Shown piece by piece: positions 9,154 through 17,022 of a stretch of DNA of 64,000 bases. Under the pieces are notes generated by a model that searched no databases, was not told the DNA's origin, and worked only from the letters and a program-made list of their open reading frames with translations. Both the position numbers and the translations under genes were made by a program. Positions within the stretch are counted from its first letter, which is position 1; every line of letters begins with the position of its first letter. The stretch covers positions 124,001 to 188,000 of the forward strand of contig JAFUDX010000032.1 of assembly GCA_017464425.1 (NCBI GenBank). Reading direction: 5' to 3'. Source of the DNA: Treponema sp. GTDB taxonomy: Bacteria > Spirochaetota > Spirochaetia > Treponematales > Treponemataceae.

Positions 9154-10020
9154 ATGATTATCCAACCAGTCCATCTTATCATCGGTGCGCTCGCAGTCAT
9201 TATTCTGATACTACTGATTCTTTTGATTCATTCTGCATTTTCACAGCACGGTTCAGGATTAGCCGAAATCCATCAAAAACTTGGCTCACTTGAATCTTCC
9301 GCGCAACAAATTCAAAAAATCGCCCAAGATGTTTCTTCGCTCAACCTGCTTTTACATGCCCCAAAACTGCGGGGAAATTTCGGGGAATACCTTCTGTACA
9401 ATGTGCTCAAAGACACGCTTCCGCCCACCGTTTTTTCTACACAGTACCAGTTTTCTGACGGTGCGACCGTTGATGCCATTATTCGGCTCGGAAAGAACAT
9501 CCTTCCCATTGACTCAAAATTCCCGCTTGAAAGTTTTGAGCGGTACATCAATGGAAAAGAGCCAGAATCAAAAAAGAAGGCAAAAGCTGAATTTATTCGT
9601 TCGGTCAAAGCCAGAATCGACGAGATTTCAAAAAAATATATCCGCCCGCACGAATGCACCTTTGATTTTGCGCTCATGTATATTCCTTCAGAGAGCGTGT
9701 ACTACGAAATCGTCATCAACAGCAGCACTGAGAATTTCGCCCTCTTTGACTACGCGCTCAAACGCCATATCATTGTGGTTTCGCCGAACACATTCTACGC
9801 ATATCTGATGTCAGTCGTCTACGGCCTTAAAGGAATGAAAATTGACGAACAGGCACAACTCATCGTCAGAAAAATCGAAGGAATCCAAAAGAATTTTTCA
9901 GATTTTGAAGAAGAACTCGCCACGCTCGGAAAGCATCTGGCAAATGCCGGAGCAAAATTCAGTGAAGTGCAAGAAAAAAGTGAAAAAATCGCACGGAATC
10001 TCGAAAATCTTACCGAATAA
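9154..10020 (+). CDS. rmuC: RmuC-family DNA recombination protein
   Basis: A 288-residue protein with one N-terminal membrane helix (residues 5-27), a short coiled-coil stretch (LAEIHQKLGSLESSAQQIQKIAQDVSSL), and the RmuC nuclease-like core: RGNFGEYLLYNVL, then a D-x-K-F-P motif (PIDSKFPLESFERY) and YIPSES. RmuC limits inverted-repeat recombination and has a PD-(D/E)XK-like core. An upstream in-frame TTG could add 13 residues, but the ATG at 9154 is preferred because a TATACT -10 lies 6 nt before it and the N-terminus then begins directly with the membrane anchor. Confidence 0.88.
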   Translation: MIIQPVHLIIGALAVIILILLILLIHSAFSQHGSGLAEIHQKLGSLESSAQQIQKIAQDVSSLNLLLHAPKLRGNFGEYLLYNVLKDTLPPTVFSTQYQFSDGATVDAIIRLGKNILPIDSKFPLESFERYINGKEPESKKKAKAEFIRSVKARIDEISKKYIRPHECTFDFALMYIPSESVYYEIVINSSTENFALFDYALKRHIIVVSPNTFYAYLMSVVYGLKGMKIDEQAQLIVRKIEGIQKNFSDFEEELATLGKHLANAGAKFSEVQEKSEKIARNLENLTE

Positions 10021-10041
10021 AAAAGGCGACACAAAGCCGCC
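10018..10041 (-). terminator. Intrinsic terminator of the secreted-protein gene
   Basis: On the minus strand GGCGGC / GTCGCC (one wobble) with a TTTGT loop is followed by TTTTTT. It lies 20 bp beyond the stop of the 10060-10854 gene and overlaps the rmuC stop. Confidence 0.7.
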
Positions 10042-10059
10042 CGTCTGATTTGAATCTGA

Positions 10060-10854
10060 TTATTTTACTTCGATTTGCAAATCGTTGTTCTTCTTTTTGA
10101 CATCGTATTCGTATGTTTTTCCGTTGTCAGAAATAATTGCAAGATAGTTGAATGAACTGATGTAGTCGCATGTCAATTCCGTTTCCATCATGTCCGAATC
10201 ACCATTTTCCTTTAAGTCTGACATACCAAGCCGAGTCCAATGCTTGTCATCTTTGTTGTTGAAGCCATACAAGAAGAAATTCATGTTTGCGTCTTGCGAT
10301 TTGTTGAAGAATTTTACGACATCGCGGTATTTTCCCGAAATGTTCTTTGGCTCAAAGACATATGCCGCATTTCTGACTGATTCAGGAGTTTCTTCCTCTG
10401 GGACTGAGAAGACACAGATTACGAGAATATGATTTTTGACGATGTACAAATTCTGGAATTTGCGCCGACCAAGATATGAATATTTGTTGCCATCAGTCGG
10501 AACAATCGCAAAATACTCGTATTTGTCTAATTTGTGCTCGAATTCATTTTCGATGTTTTCAATCTTGAAAAATCCGTTCACCTTTGCGTCGCCAAGTTTC
10601 TTCCAGCTTTTTGATTTTTTTGCATCGTACAAGTAGATTGAAAGGGCAATGTTTTCATGCTCGCTGTAGTTCTGAACCCAAAGATAATCTTCGAATTTTT
10701 CGTATTTTTGCCCAATCGTCGTCTCTTTGTTCAATTGCAGGACAGTCGCATTTTCTGCGCCAGGACCGTCATACACTAGTGCTTCATCAGCAGCAAACGC
10801 GAGTGCCGAAAGCAAACCTGCGGCAAAAAGAATGGAAATAAGTTTCTTCATCAT
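10060..10854 (-). CDS. Secreted protein of unknown function
   Basis: A 264-residue protein with a clear signal peptide (MMKKLISILFAAGLLSALAFA, cleavage after residue 21). The mature part is hydrophilic and contains two similar modules, each with a tryptophan/lysine-rich 'W-x-x-L-G' segment (KSWKKLGDAKVNG and KHWTRLGMSDLKENG) followed by an FNYLAI / YEYFAIV strand, so an internal duplication is likely. No enzyme motif is visible. The frame is open further upstream, but ATG 10854 has a GGGGGA Shine-Dalgarno 8 nt away and starts the signal peptide. A terminator follows the gene. Confidence 0.7.
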   Translation of the reverse strand: MMKKLISILFAAGLLSALAFAADEALVYDGPGAENATVLQLNKETTIGQKYEKFEDYLWVQNYSEHENIALSIYLYDAKKSKSWKKLGDAKVNGFFKIENIENEFEHKLDKYEYFAIVPTDGNKYSYLGRRKFQNLYIVKNHILVICVFSVPEEETPESVRNAAYVFEPKNISGKYRDVVKFFNKSQDANMNFFLYGFNNKDDKHWTRLGMSDLKENGDSDMMETELTCDYISSFNYLAIISDNGKTYEYDVKKKNNDLQIEVK

Positions 10855-10926
10855 AGGTAAAATCCCCCTAAAAAATGTGATTCTTAATTCTACCTTGAGA
10901 CTACTGAATTGTCCACTTATTTTTAA

Positions 10927-11000
10927 TGACCCCAATGCGATTCGAACGCACGACCTTCCGCTTAGGAGGCGGATGCTCTATCCAGCTGAGCTACGGGATC
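10927..11000 (-). tRNA. tRNA-Arg (anticodon CCU)
   Basis: The minus strand folds as a cloverleaf: acceptor GATCCCG / TGGGGTC, D-arm with AGCTCAGCTGGATAGAGC, anticodon loop CTCCTAA within a TCCGC / GCGGA stem, and T-arm GGTTCGAATC-like (GTGCGTTCGAATCGCAT). The anticodon CCT reads the arginine codon AGG. The CCA end is not encoded. Confidence 0.95.
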
Positions 11001-11099
11001 AAAGATTATGGATGAAGAATATCATAAATCCAAAAAAAAGAAAATAGCAGGGATGCTCGTTCTCATGAGCGAAATGCTTTCATCAATCGCGACAGAAAA

Positions 11100-11143
11100 T
11101 AAAAAAAGGGAAAGCGCAACCTTTCACAAAAGGTTTCTCTTTC
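11100..11143 (-). terminator. Intrinsic terminator after fabZ
   Basis: On the minus strand a long stem (GGGAAAG ... CTTTCCC outer, AAACCTTT ... AAAGGTT inner, TGTG loop) is followed by TTTTTTT. It closes the fabF-fabZ transcription unit. Confidence 0.8.
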
Positions 11144-11174
11144 CCTTTCAATCCCTTTCTTTTCCAAAGGTCAG

Positions 11175-11292
11175 TTATTTAGCATCTCCGCGCCCAACAA
11201 GGCACATGAGGCGGACAAGCCGCCTCGCACTGAGCGGAAATATATACTGTTCGCTCACGCGAACGGCAGTGTCCATTCCGCCTGAGCGCAAA
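11175..11292 (-). repeat. Interrupted duplicate of the fabZ 3' end
   Basis: Plus 11272-11292 repeats the fabZ segment encoding CAQAEW and plus 11175-11207 repeats the following CLVG(K/R)G tail with its own stop. Between them is a 64-nt insert (11208-11271) containing two perfect hairpins: GAGGCGG / CCGCCTC and GTTCGC / GCGAAC. It looks like a displaced gene tail left by an insertion at the fabZ 3' end. Confidence 0.55.
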
Positions 11293-11307
11293 GCAATTTT
11301 CGTGCTG

Positions 11308-11739
11308 TTAGTTACCTTTTCCCACCAAGCACATCCACTCAGCCTGTGCGCAAAGCGTCTCGCCGACAAAGGCTTTGCCGCTCTGGACGACCATGTTCTT
11401 GGTGCAGCGTTTGTTCGTGACTTCCATGCGCACTTTATCGCCGGGGCGAACTTGGTGCTTGAACTTCACATTGTTCACCGTCGCAAGGAAGAACAAACTT
11501 CCCTCATCGAACTTTTTCTGCAAGCTAAGAGCCGCACCGCCGCCCTGCGCCATCGTCTCAATCAAGATAACGCCCGGCACAACCGGATACTCAGGGAAAT
11601 GCCCCTTAAAGAAAAAATCCTCGTCCGTAAAAGTGCGGTGACACACACATCCGTTCTCATCGTAGCTGTCGATTGAGTCCACAAACAAAAACGGCTTTCT
11701 GTGCGGCAAAAGTGATTCAATATCTGTAAATGCTTCCAT
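11308..11739 (-). CDS. fabZ: 3-hydroxyacyl-ACP dehydratase
   Basis: A 143-residue hot-dog-fold dehydratase that removes water from 3-hydroxyacyl-ACP in fatty-acid elongation. The catalytic segment GHFPEYPVVPGVILIE (His near residue 47, the Glu of the IETMAQ helix) is intact, as is the N-terminal LLPHRKPFLFVD. Length is normal for FabZ. It starts 1 nt after the fabF stop, so the two are co-transcribed and probably translationally coupled. A terminator follows. A second FabZ-like gene lies at 39284-39772. Confidence 0.93.
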   Translation of the reverse strand: MEAFTDIESLLPHRKPFLFVDSIDSYDENGCVCHRTFTDEDFFFKGHFPEYPVVPGVILIETMAQGGGAALSLQKKFDEGSLFFLATVNNVKFKHQVRPGDKVRMEVTNKRCTKNMVVQSGKAFVGETLCAQAEWMCLVGKGN

Positions 11740-11740
11740 A

Positions 11741-12985
11741 CTAGTTCACCTTCTTAAAGACCAAGCAGCCGTTGTGGCCGCCGAAGCCGAAATTCGCGCT
11801 CATTGCCACATTGACCGGCATGTCCAGGCCCTTGTTCGGAGTGTAGTCCAAGTCACAGCCGCCCTCAACATCAACTTCGTCAAGATTGATTGTGGCAGGA
11901 ATGTATCCGTCCTGAATTGCCTTCACGCAAATCATCGCTTCAAGGCTTCCCGCGTTTCCGAGACAGTGACCCGTCATTGATTTTGTTGAAGAAATGTGGA
12001 GTTTTGGAGCCGCGTCACCGAACGCGATGTGGAGCATTTTTGTCTCGCCCGAATCGTTCAGTTTTGTTGAAGTTCCGTGCGCGTTGTAGTAAGTGACTTC
12101 CTCTGGTTTTACGCCCGCGTCTTTCATTGCGATTGTCATACATTTCGCGCCGCAGATTCCGTCTGGGTTTGGAGCGGTGAGGTGGTAGCCGTCGCTAGAA
12201 GCACCGTAGCCTGCGACCTCAGCGTAGATTTTCGCTCCGCGAGCCTTTGCATGCTCATATTCTTCGAGAATCAAAATCGTTGAGCCTTCGCCCATGATAA
12301 ATCCGTCGCGTTTTTTGTCGAACGGTCGGCTTGCCTTTGTGGGGTCGTCAGCATAGCCACTCGAAAGCGCATGGAGCATTGAGAAGCCCAAGTTTGCGTA
12401 ACCACACTGAGTGCTTTCCGCGCCGCCCGCCAAAACGACATCGTATCTGCCAGAGCGAACCTGGTCGAATGCATTGCCGATTGCGTCCGTTCCCGAAGCA
12501 CAAGCGGTCGCAACCGTGTGCGTTGCCCCGTGCAAGCCGAATGCCATAGAGATGTTGCCCGCGCCCTCGTTCGGAATGAGCATCGGAATCGTCATCGGAG
12601 ACATGCGGGTCTGGTTAGAATCGAAATATGCCTTCATCGTGCTTTCAGTAACTTCCAAGCCCCCAATGCCAACGCCCAAGTACACCGAAGCGTCTTCAAG
12701 CACCTCTTTGTTACCCATCAAGCCAGAGTCTTCGAGAGCCATTTTTGCCGCCGCAACCGCATACTGCGTGTATAAAGCCATCTTTCGAGCCGCGCTTGAA
12801 TCCATGTAATCGGCAGCCTTAAAATCCTTGACTTCTGCGGCATACTTTACCTTGAAGTTCGTGCTGTCATAATGTGTAATCGTGTTGATTCCGCTTTTTC
12901 CGGCCTTGATACCAGCCCAAGTTTCATCAACAGAATTTCCCAACGGTGAAACACACCCCAAACCAGTAACAACTACTCGTCGCAT
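11741..12985 (-). CDS. fabF: 3-oxoacyl-ACP synthase II
   Basis: A 414-residue elongating ketosynthase. The thiolase-fold signature includes the catalytic Cys162 (TACASGTDAIG), NAHGTST and TGHCLGNAGSLEA histidine motifs, and the C-terminal NFGFGGHNGCLVF. It condenses malonyl-ACP with acyl-ACP in the cytoplasm. It forms a unit with fabZ (1-nt gap). A 25-bp inverted repeat shared with the fabD upstream region lies about 140 bp before its start. Two more ketosynthase genes occur in this window, so several substrate classes are likely. Confidence 0.94.
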   Translation of the reverse strand: MRRVVVTGLGCVSPLGNSVDETWAGIKAGKSGINTITHYDSTNFKVKYAAEVKDFKAADYMDSSAARKMALYTQYAVAAAKMALEDSGLMGNKEVLEDASVYLGVGIGGLEVTESTMKAYFDSNQTRMSPMTIPMLIPNEGAGNISMAFGLHGATHTVATACASGTDAIGNAFDQVRSGRYDVVLAGGAESTQCGYANLGFSMLHALSSGYADDPTKASRPFDKKRDGFIMGEGSTILILEEYEHAKARGAKIYAEVAGYGASSDGYHLTAPNPDGICGAKCMTIAMKDAGVKPEEVTYYNAHGTSTKLNDSGETKMLHIAFGDAAPKLHISSTKSMTGHCLGNAGSLEAMICVKAIQDGYIPATINLDEVDVEGGCDLDYTPNKGLDMPVNVAMSANFGFGGHNGCLVFKKVN

Positions 12986-13051
12986 AAAAATCTCCTAATT
13001 ATCAATTTAGCGGCAAGGATGCCGCGTCAATAAAAAGCAAAAATAATTCTG

Positions 13052-13075
13052 CGAGTTTTTGCTAGCAAAAACTCG
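13052..13075. repeat. 24-bp perfect palindrome
   Basis: Arms CGAGTTTTTGCT / AGCAAAAACTCG form a perfect palindrome, followed by a weaker inverted repeat GTGGCAA / TTGCCAC at 13081-13110. It lies between divergent fabF and the small plus-strand gene at 13257; it could be an operator or a REP-like element. Confidence 0.6.
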
Positions 13076-13121
13076 TCGGAGTGGCAAGCTACATGGAGGT
13101 GGTTTGCCACGACTTTTTATT

Positions 13122-13146
13122 ATGACAAAATAACAGATTTTGTCAT
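13122..13146. promoter_or_regulatory. 25-bp inverted repeat, candidate operator
   Basis: ATGACA-N13-TGTCAT; here the arms extend to ATGACAAAAT / ATTTTGTCAT with a 5-nt centre. The same ATGACA-N13-TGTCAT layout lies upstream of fabD at 18999-19023, suggesting a shared site for fatty-acid genes. Confidence 0.45.
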
Positions 13147-13256
13147 TTTGCACAAGAGGGCGCGTTATAGAAAAATATCAAAAAATTCTCCCGATTTTTC
13201 CATTTTTCGTTGCCGAAAACACAGTTTTTTTCGCTATATATAGACAGGAGAAAAAT

Positions 13257-13721
13257 ATGACTATTCCTGTACAATATAGCGGTGAATTCGTTCTGACATC
13301 AGATGGGAGAAGAGATTTCGGCGAGATTTCGCAAGAAATTGCCCGACAAATAAAACGACAGGCAGGGAAAATACGGCTTAGAATCGGCTGTGAACAAAAA
13401 GGCGGTAATGGAAACTACGGGGAAAAACACATAGAACGAGCAACAAGATTGAAGCAACTCCGTTCAGCGGGATTCCAATGCGCGAGAGATTTAGTTGAAC
13501 ACATTTGCAAAGATTTTGACGCAATCTATGAAAACGGCATGGATTTATTGCTCTATAAATACGGGGAAAACGATAGCATGGCTTTTGTAGAGCTGACACC
13601 ATCAGCAGACGGTGATTTTTACGATGTGAAAACCGCTCTTCCTACAAGGCGAACATATATCAGGCACAAAACACCGATTTGGACAAAAAATAATGCCACC
13701 CTAAACACAGGTGGCAGTTGA
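13257..13721 (+). CDS. Small protein resembling PBECR-type nuclease toxin domains
   Basis: A 154-residue protein. The C-terminal 100 residues (GEKHIERATRLKQLRSAGF, DLVEHICKDFDAIY, FYDVKTALPTRRTYI...PIW) resemble the phage/polymorphic-toxin PBECR (barnase-EndoU-colicin-RelE-like) domains, in which a conserved His and a late aromatic/arginine segment make up the RNase active site. This is a pattern judgement and needs a profile search. The ATG at 13257 is chosen for its AGGAG Shine-Dalgarno; the open frame continues upstream. No immunity gene is evident next to it. Confidence 0.5.
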   Translation: MTIPVQYSGEFVLTSDGRRDFGEISQEIARQIKRQAGKIRLRIGCEQKGGNGNYGEKHIERATRLKQLRSAGFQCARDLVEHICKDFDAIYENGMDLLLYKYGENDSMAFVELTPSADGDFYDVKTALPTRRTYIRHKTPIWTKNNATLNTGGS

Positions 13722-13896
13722 AGTTGGAATTGAGGCAAGGCGCCGACAAGCCAATCCAAAAAGGAACTCCCTCGCGCGTTCTCGGGTCTTCCAACGCTTT
13801 CATTATAACACAAACTCAAAAAAGGTCAAATGATTTCAGCGGCTATCATTGTTGTTCCGCTTCGCAAAAACGGGAAACATCTATGCCAATTTTCCC

Positions 13897-15570
13897 CTAC
13901 CCTCGCCGTCGCAATTCCGTCACTTCATCGGCGGGAATCGGCTTTGAGAAATAGTAGCCCTGCACGATGTCACAGCCCGCTTCTTTGAGCAAGTCGAACT
14001 GTTCTTTTGACTCAACGCCCTCGGCAATGCACGGAATATTGAATTTCTCGGCGATTGCGAGAATGACCTGCACGAGATACATTGTTTTTTCGTCGTAGAT
14101 GATTTTTCGGATAAAGCCGATGTCGATTTTAATCGCGTCCACAGGGAGCACGGCGAGCATGTTCAAACTTGAATAGCCAGAGCCAAAGTCGTCCATCTCG
14201 ACCTTAAAGCCCGCCTCGCGCATTTTGTTCACCGTGTTGAGGAGAATGCTCGTGTCGTCAAGGTAGGCAGATTCCGTGATTTCAAGCAAGAACTCGCCCG
14301 GCTCAATGCCATTTTCCTGCGTGATTTGCAAGAGGTAATCAACGATTTTTGGGTCATGCAAATCAACGCGCGACACATTCACCGAAACGGGAAGCGTTTT
14401 TCCGAAAATCTCCTTCCACTTGCGCATTTGCTCCGCGACTTCTTTCCATACATATTTGTCAAGTTTTTGAATCAGCCCGTTTTTTTCAAACTGCGAGATG
14501 AAAAAATCAGGCTTCATTTTTCCGAATTCGGGATGCTGCCATCGGACAAGTGCCTCAAAACTTGAAAGAACGGGCTTTTCGCCCTGAATATTGTATTTCG
14601 GCTGATAGTACACCTGAAACTGCCGCTTTTCGACCGCATCAGCAAAATCACTCAAAAGACGCGCCTTTTTTATTTCTTCATTGTGCATTTTTTCGTCATA
14701 AATTGCGAAAGACGACTCAAATTTATCGCGGAGAGTATTGCACGCGCACAATGCTCGGTCAAAACTTTGCTGTGCAGAAACTGAAGGAAAATCCCCACGG
14801 CACACACCCATTCGCACATGAATTTCGGTTTCTTTTAAAAGCTCGGAAAGGTGCAGCTGAATCCGCTCAAGCAATTTGTCATATGAACTGTTCCATTCAA
14901 TATAGAGATAAAATCCATCAGCATTGTCTCGGCATCCAATTCCGTGCGACTCTTCGGCGAGCTGCACAACTTCATCACCAATAGTTTGAAGAAGAATATT
15001 CCCAAAATCGCGACCGTAAATTTCGTTAATAAGATGGAAATTCGTGAGATTGAGGACAACCGAATCCATAACCGACTGGGGATTGCGTTCTTTTATTTGA
15101 TTCGCGTATTCGTAGAAAAATTCTTTTGTGTACAGTTTTGTGAGGAAATCGCGCTCCGTAGACTTGATGAGCCGCATGTCCTCGGCAAGCGCAATTGAGT
15201 GGCGCACGCGGGCAAGAATGACTTCAGTAGAATCGTAGGGTTTTGTCAGAAAATCGGACGCGCCCATCTGAAGGCTTTTTATTTCGGCAGATTTGTCGCT
15301 CGTAAGCACGATAATCGGGATTCGGGCAAAATCAGGCTCAGAAGAAACGGCTTTCATAACTTCAAAGCCGTCAATTTCGGGCATGAGCAAGTCGAGAAGA
15401 ATCAGAGAAATTTTGACCTTTCGTTCCCGAAGCGTGGCAAGTGCCTCAGCCCCGCTCTTAACGGCAATGACATTGTACGCCTGTGAGAGAATGCCAAAAA
15501 GCATCTCCTGATTGACCTTTTCGTCATCAACAACGAGAACCGTGCGTCTGAAATCTTTTCTATCGTCCAT
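13897..15570 (-). CDS. Response regulator with degenerate GGDEF and EAL domains (c-di-GMP phosphodiesterase)
   Basis: 557 residues in three parts. The receiver domain (1-125) has the acidic VVDDE pair and phospho-acceptor Asp in LILLDLLMP. The GGDEF-like domain (about 135-295) has its signature replaced by RDNADGF, so no cyclase activity is expected. The EAL domain (about 315-557) keeps SFEALVRW, VSVNVSR, LLEITES, MDDFGSGYSSL and IAEGVE, so it should hydrolyse cyclic-di-GMP. The start is placed at 15570 (MDDRKDF) rather than 36 nt upstream; a TAAAAT hexamer ends 7 nt before it and there is no Shine-Dalgarno. The PilZ gene at 30975 is a possible c-di-GMP effector. Confidence 0.9.
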   Translation of the reverse strand: MDDRKDFRRTVLVVDDEKVNQEMLFGILSQAYNVIAVKSGAEALATLRERKVKISLILLDLLMPEIDGFEVMKAVSSEPDFARIPIIVLTSDKSAEIKSLQMGASDFLTKPYDSTEVILARVRHSIALAEDMRLIKSTERDFLTKLYTKEFFYEYANQIKERNPQSVMDSVVLNLTNFHLINEIYGRDFGNILLQTIGDEVVQLAEESHGIGCRDNADGFYLYIEWNSSYDKLLERIQLHLSELLKETEIHVRMGVCRGDFPSVSAQQSFDRALCACNTLRDKFESSFAIYDEKMHNEEIKKARLLSDFADAVEKRQFQVYYQPKYNIQGEKPVLSSFEALVRWQHPEFGKMKPDFFISQFEKNGLIQKLDKYVWKEVAEQMRKWKEIFGKTLPVSVNVSRVDLHDPKIVDYLLQITQENGIEPGEFLLEITESAYLDDTSILLNTVNKMREAGFKVEMDDFGSGYSSLNMLAVLPVDAIKIDIGFIRKIIYDEKTMYLVQVILAIAEKFNIPCIAEGVESKEQFDLLKEAGCDIVQGYYFSKPIPADEVTELRRRG

Positions 15571-15577
15571 ACAGGTT

Positions 15578-15583
15578 ATTTTA
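15578..15583 (-). promoter_or_regulatory. Probable -10 element of the REC-EAL gene
   Basis: TAAAAT on the minus strand ends 7 nt before the ATG at 15570; no ribosome-binding site is visible. Confidence 0.4.
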
Positions 15584-15654
15584 ACCCTGTTTCCGAAATT
15601 TCGCAAATTTTTAGAAGAGGGATTTTAAAGAAAAAGAAAGAAAACAGCACAAAA

Positions 15655-16914
15655 CTACAGCTTTCCGCCCCGCAAGAACTGGAACAACCCCATGAAAATA
15701 ATGCCGTGCTCGTCCGTGTAGGTCTCAATGTCGCTCCCGACTATGACAATTTTTTTGAAAGAATCGTCGATTTTTAAAAGCGATGCAAGCTCCTGTTCTT
15801 TTTTCTCTTCGGATTCAAGACTGTACGCGCTCTGAATGTAGCATTTTTCGATTCCGTTCGTGGCGATAAAGTCAACTTCGCGCTGAATATACTGCTGCTT
15901 GCCGTTTTTCATTTCGCGCGATTCCACAAGTCCCACATCGACCAGAAAATCACGGCTCCGAAGCTCGTTGAAAATCACATTTTCCATGATGTGCGTTATT
16001 TCCTGCTGGCGGAAGTTCAGCCGCGCGTTCCGCAAGCCCACATCGACGGCATAATATTTTTGAATCGCGTCAAAATATTTTTTTCCTTTGATGTTGTAGC
16101 GTTTCGCCCCCTCGAACAAAAACGAATTCTCCAAATACGAAATGTAATTTGACACCGTCTCATCGTCGATTTTAATTTTCTGAACCGTTTGCAGGGTGTT
16201 CTTCAAACGCGCAGGATTTACGAGCGAGCCGACAGAAGAGCAGAGCGCGTCAACCATCGATTCAAGCGCGATTTTGTTGCGCACGCCGTTCCGCTCCACC
16301 ACATCATCGATGTATGTTTTGTTCCACAATTGCTGTAAGTAGCGGGCTTTTTGTTCGGGTGTTTTGAGCTGCAAAAGTCGGGGAAGTCCTCCGTAGGTGT
16401 AATATTCTTTCCATAGTTCGGCGGTCGGCTCAGTGCGGTTCTGCGAGAATTCCGAAAAAGAAAGCGGAAACACGCGCACTTCGTCCCCGCGCCCGCGGAA
16501 AATCGTATTGATGTCGGACGAAAGAAATTTTGAATTGCTCCCCGTAATGTAGACATCGACATTTTCTTTTGCCGCAAGCCCGTTCACGAGTTTTTCAAAG
16601 CCTTCGACTTCCTGAATTTCGTCCAAAAAAACATAGTATTGCTCATTTTCGGATTTTATTTGCGAGTACAGAAACTTTTTTAAGACTTCGCGGTCAGAAA
16701 AATCTTCGTCAGAATCCTCGTCCTCAATGTCGAGGGAAACAATGATGATATTTTCTTCTTTTACGCCTTGCGAAATCAGATAGGATTTGAATACTTTTTT
16801 TAGAAGCCAAGATTTGCCACACCGCCGAGAGCCAGTAATGATTTTGACCTCACCATTGTGCATTCGGTTAATCAGTTTTTTGAGATAGACATTTCGCGCA
16901 AGCGTTTCTTTCAT
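15655..16914 (-). CDS. AAA ATPase of the AAA_14/DUF4143 family
   Basis: A 419-residue P-loop protein: Walker A GSRRCGKS (residues 28-35), Walker B YYVFLDEIQE near residue 98, and a C-terminal domain ending with REVDFIATNGIEKCYIQSAYSL, the PD-(D/E)XK-like DUF4143 region, though the canonical ExK is degenerate here. This family is abundant and highly variable in copy number in treponemes and Bacteroidetes; its role is unknown, with defence or regulatory functions suggested by the nuclease-like fold. It sits inside the fab cluster, 108 bp downstream of fabG, and is preceded by two 39-bp palindromic repeats. An AGGA Shine-Dalgarno precedes ATG 16914. Confidence 0.85.
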   Translation of the reverse strand: MKETLARNVYLKKLINRMHNGEVKIITGSRRCGKSWLLKKVFKSYLISQGVKEENIIIVSLDIEDEDSDEDFSDREVLKKFLYSQIKSENEQYYVFLDEIQEVEGFEKLVNGLAAKENVDVYITGSNSKFLSSDINTIFRGRGDEVRVFPLSFSEFSQNRTEPTAELWKEYYTYGGLPRLLQLKTPEQKARYLQQLWNKTYIDDVVERNGVRNKIALESMVDALCSSVGSLVNPARLKNTLQTVQKIKIDDETVSNYISYLENSFLFEGAKRYNIKGKKYFDAIQKYYAVDVGLRNARLNFRQQEITHIMENVIFNELRSRDFLVDVGLVESREMKNGKQQYIQREVDFIATNGIEKCYIQSAYSLESEEKKEQELASLLKIDDSFKKIVIVGSDIETYTDEHGIIFMGLFQFLRGGKL

Positions 16915-16923
16915 GAGGATTCC

Positions 16924-17013
16924 TAATCGCTATTTTCTGCAACTTGCAGTAAATGGCGATTAAGAGTATACATCTAATCGCTAAAAGCTGCAAGTTGCAC
17001 TTTTTGGCGACTA
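16924..17013 (-). repeat. Two 39-bp imperfect palindromes upstream of the ATPase gene
   Basis: Copies at 16924-16962 and 16975-17013, 51 bp apart start to start. Each has outer arms TAATCGC ... GCGA(T/C)TA and a centre TGCAACTTGCA or TGCAAGTTGCA. They occupy the whole gap between fabG and the ATPase start, abutting its ribosome-binding site. Confidence 0.75.
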
Positions 17014-17022
17014 GAAAAGAAT

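Larger units (their letters stand above)
11001..11307. other. Intergenic stretch between tRNA-Arg and fabZ
   Basis: No convincing gene is seen. The stretch holds the terminator of the fabF-fabZ unit (11100-11143) and a second, interrupted copy of the fabZ 3' end (11175-11292); both are listed separately. The first 100 bases next to the tRNA hold nothing recognised. Confidence 0.6.

Noticed and set aside
11008-11676. Plus-strand open frame of 222 codons opposite fabZ
   Set aside because: It runs across a terminator and the fabZ antisense strand, with no ribosome-binding site or recognisable domain.
11849-11980. Small plus-strand frames inside fabF
   Set aside because: Antisense shadows of a conserved gene without start signals.
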